A stretch of 64,000 nucleotides of DNA from Pontederia crassipes (lineage: Eukaryota; Streptophyta; Magnoliopsida; Commelinales; Pontederiaceae), in contig CM060191.1 in assembly GCA_030549335.1 (NCBI GenBank), positions 5,833,001 through 5,897,000 of the forward strand, written 5' to 3'. This document shows, piece by piece, positions 61,441-64,000 of the stretch (positions within the stretch are counted from its first letter, which is position 1; each line of letters begins with the position of its first letter). A program made the translations under genes and the position numbers. A model generated the notes under the pieces. That model made no database searches and was not told where the DNA came from. It saw nothing but the letters and a program-made list of their open reading frames with translations.

Positions 61441-62492
61441 TGATTGGATTTTGATAGTCCATTGGAGCTCACAAAGTTTGACATAATATACGAGCTAGAT
61501 GTCAACATTTCAAACATCATTAAGCTCTTATTAAAAATTATTTTTCATCTTTAATTATTGTTCATGTGATGAACTAAATTAAATCAAAATTATCATCAGT
61601 CCACACGTGAAAGGAAGTATTAAAAATATAAAATTATTATGCTGTTCTTCTTAATGATTTAAACTTTTTTTAAAAAATAATTAGCACATCAAATTAATAA
61701 AACCCAAATAGTTTGGAAAAAATGGAAATGAATATTTCAATAGTTTTAAGAACAAGTTTAATAAAATTTTATATTTCTGACTCAAGGAAAAAAAAACAGG
61801 CAAAATCAATAAGAAAAACATGATTCTTACAACATAAGCGCATAAAATAAAATAATAAAAAAGATTTTTATTATAGAACAATGAAACCCTCTCTAAAATC
61901 AGAATATAAATTGTGAAAATATTACCGGTTCACGCGTCCTCGCTGACCACAGAATCGAAACCATCCGCTTTTCCCAGATTACCCTCCCCTCCGATCGCCA
62001 CCGTCCAAAAGTTTCCCATCGGAGGGCTGACCGGACAGCGCGTTGACCTGGAGACCTTCTAGATCACGGCTGTCGAGGACACTACCGTCATTTCCTGATC
62101 TCCTCGACAGCCGAACCTGCCTCTACCGGCACGTGTCCAATTGAGCTCCTCGCCCGCCCTTCCCGTGCACGCCATCGGCCTCCACCCGCGCGTGCCGGTC
62201 GCCGTCCACGAGGGCGACCTTTCCGTAAATAACACAACACGAAAATAAAGTTATTGTTATATTTCTTTCCCCTTTTCCACATTTCGATTAAAAACGCACA
62301 CCAAAATAAAAATAAAAAAAGCCAGACGATAAGGTCTAAGCAAAATACTAGCGGAAGAAGAAGAGGAACGCGCACAGGGAGATTTTTTGCCTTCTGAGTT
62401 CGTCGGATTTTGACCGATATTTCGATTGCTCAGTTCGCGCTGGTTCGATCGGTACCGGAAAGGAGCCGTCTTTGGGACCGGAGAAGAAGAGG
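61441..62492. other. Intergenic DNA and PP2C promoter/leader
   Basis: AT-rich to 61920, then a GC-rich patch (61925-62225) with no frame I can assign, then an A-rich stretch and the PP2C leader. The GC patch could be a leftover exon fragment or promoter sequence. Confidence 0.4.
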
Positions 62493-64000
62493 ATGGTGGC
62501 GGAAGCGGAGGTGATCCATCAGAGCGTCGCCGTGCTGGACGTGCAGTTCCGATGCATCGCGAAGGGGGTCGGGGAGGCGGCGGACGCGTCGGATTCCGCG
62601 GCGGCGGCGGCGGCGGCGCCGCCCTCGTCTCAGGCGCTTCGGAGGGACCCGGAGGCGGCTGCGCCGTGGGGAGTTGAGGTTTCGGAGCTGGTGAGTTTAC
62701 CTGGATCTAAAGTATCTTCCAGATATTTTTCATTGTAGTTGGTGTCCGTGCGTGGGGATGGGGTTATTGTTCTTGGATTTGAGATCAAGAATGATTGTGC
62801 TTTAATTGTTTCCTTAATTATGTGCTGCATATAAACATGGATCAGGGTAATTATGAGTTCACATATTGGACGAGTTGAATTATTGCGAATGTTTATAATT
62901 GATCCTACAGCCGACTAACATAAAAGTAAGAACAGAACAATTATCGGGCTAATACGCCGTGGAATAATTGGAAACAAATGTATAATGTTAGCCTTGTGGG
63001 GTAAACTTTGATGTTGAAACTAATAAAGATAGTTTTCTTTGTGAATTGTTGCCCTTGCCCTTCGTGTCTGCTATTACCTGCTAAAACGAGTTCTCTTTGT
63101 TTTAGAGAAAAAAAAAAAGAGTAATTTCCATGTTTGGAGCTGACTTTGATCACTGTTGCTTCTATTATCTGCGGCACTAGGACTCTATCCAAGTGAAAAA
63201 AGTGTAATGCTGTTAATTGTACTTTGTCTCCTCTTCATGGTTTTGTAGTTTGTTTAATTATGTTACTGTCAAATGAAACAATGATAAGAATAATGATATA
63301 TTTCAGTGATTAAGGTGATTAACAGAGCTTTTTGTTCCAGTTGTGTGGTACCTCATTTTTTCCATGGACATTATGAAAAGTGAAACATTTATGAAGTTTT
63401 CTAGTGTTATTGGTAATATCATTGTACCAGGCATCCGTATCTTATGGTTATCTCGAATGTCCTCATTTCACATGTGAACAAATATATATTCTGGGTCTAT
63501 GTCATTGTACTATACACATTTCAAATGTTTTTTCCTTTTTCTCTTTGCTTCTGTACCAACAGCACAAAGTGAAATGTTTTCTGCTTTTATTCATCAGCAT
63601 TTGAGAGAATCTGGCTCCATGTCAGATATGTCTTCCAAATTGCTCCAGTTTGTCCCCAACATTCGTTCTGGTAGCTATGCTAGCATTGGCCCACGGAGAT
63701 ACATGGAAGATGAGCATTTACGCATAGATGATCTTTCAGCACATTTGGGCTCTTTGCTCAGGTGTCCATCTCCCAGTGCTTTCTATGGGGTAAATAAATG
63801 GTTCTACTGTGGAATTAGTGTGTGCTCCATGTTACTTCTTTGCAATGACCAAGTTTATTGTATCAGGTTTTCGATGGTCATGGAGGTCCTGAGGCTGCAG
63901 CCTACATTAAGAGACATGCGATCAGGATTTTGTTTGAAGATGTTGAATTTCCACAGGCATCTGAACCAGATGAAAGCTTCTTGGAAGCTGTTGAGAGTTC
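62493..64000 (+). CDS. Protein phosphatase 2C (plant PP2C), 5' part, cut by window edge
   Basis: Three exons, phase 0: 62493-62690 (ends CTG|GTGAGT), 63598-63789 (ends GGG|GTAAAT) and 63867 onward to the edge. Residues 1-66 are Ala-rich and acidic, encoded by a GC-rich exon. The catalytic domain begins [20 protein letters not shown], with the metal-binding Glu/Asp of RRYMEDEH at about 103-104. [20 protein letters not shown] carries the next metal-binding Asp (133). PP2Cs are Mg/Mn-dependent Ser/Thr phosphatases. The sequence looks closest to the PP2C27/PP2C49-like group rather than the ABA co-receptors. The first ATG is at 62493; the frame upstream has no other ATG. The rest of the gene is outside the window. 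Confidence 0.9.

Noticed and set aside
62088-62375. 95-residue minus-strand ORF with a hydrophobic N-terminus
   Set aside because: Starts inside the PP2C leader, has an Arg-rich tail from GC-rich DNA, and matches no family I know.

Overview
This is nuclear DNA from a flowering plant, most likely a monocot. The evidence is AT-rich intergenic sequence full of transposons, spliced genes of plant-specific families, GC-rich first exons grading into AT-rich later exons, and Au-type SINEs ending in (TTG)n. The gene set does not fix the species. A commelinid such as a member of the Zingiberales is my guess, from the GC-gradient style only.

Layout. (1) 281-677 (-): first two coding exons of a nuclear-envelope-associated coiled-coil protein (NEAP type). 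(2) 3334-6655 (-): complete Ca2+-activated RelA/SpoT homologue (CRSH), 4 coding exons. (3) 7034-12793: a 5.76-kb Mutator-like element (MULE) with ~0.8-kb terminal inverted repeats and a perfect 9-bp target duplication. It holds a broken FAR1-type transposase and, on the opposite strand, a small GRF-zinc-finger gene. It lies between CRSH and (4) 12979-16736 (+), an organellar (probably mitochondrial) ribosomal protein L3 gene whose third intron carries a hAT-type MITE and two SINEs. (5) 17710-21589 (-): a 13-exon CBL-interacting protein kinase (CIPK1/17/21 type). (6) 24529-34514: a 10-kb Ty3/gypsy chromovirus-type LTR retrotransposon on the minus strand, with two ~2.25-kb LTRs and a TAATC target duplication. 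All its coding regions are disabled. (7) 35618-37303: a non-autonomous CACTA element. (8) 39767-41341 (-): a two-pore K+ channel (TPK). (9) 42819-48921 (-): TGD4, a chloroplast outer-envelope lipid-transfer protein, with a hAT element and a LINE fragment inside one intron. (10) 50232-53364: three neighbouring non-autonomous DNA elements, two of them GC-rich. (11) 55183-58064 (+): pyroglutamyl-peptidase I-like gene with two SINEs in its introns. (12) 60000-61440: a probable copia-type 3' end. (13) 62493-64000 (+): the start of a PP2C phosphatase gene, cut by the window edge.

How the parts relate. The host genes are ordinary plant housekeeping and signalling genes and do not form a cluster with a shared pathway. 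CRSH (plastid), L3 (organelle) and TGD4 (plastid envelope) all serve organelles. CRSH, CIPK and TPK all belong to Ca2+-linked families: EF-hands in CRSH and TPK, and a CBL-binding NAF motif in CIPK. I read this as coincidence.

The unusual biology is in the mobile elements: the MULE that splits a compact divergent promoter and carries an antisense GRF gene; a possible spliced leader ORF with a zinc-knuckle-like motif upstream of gag in the retrotransposon; palindrome arrays in its LTRs; a SINE copy that contains 19 bp of the neighbouring exon; and two GC-AG introns.
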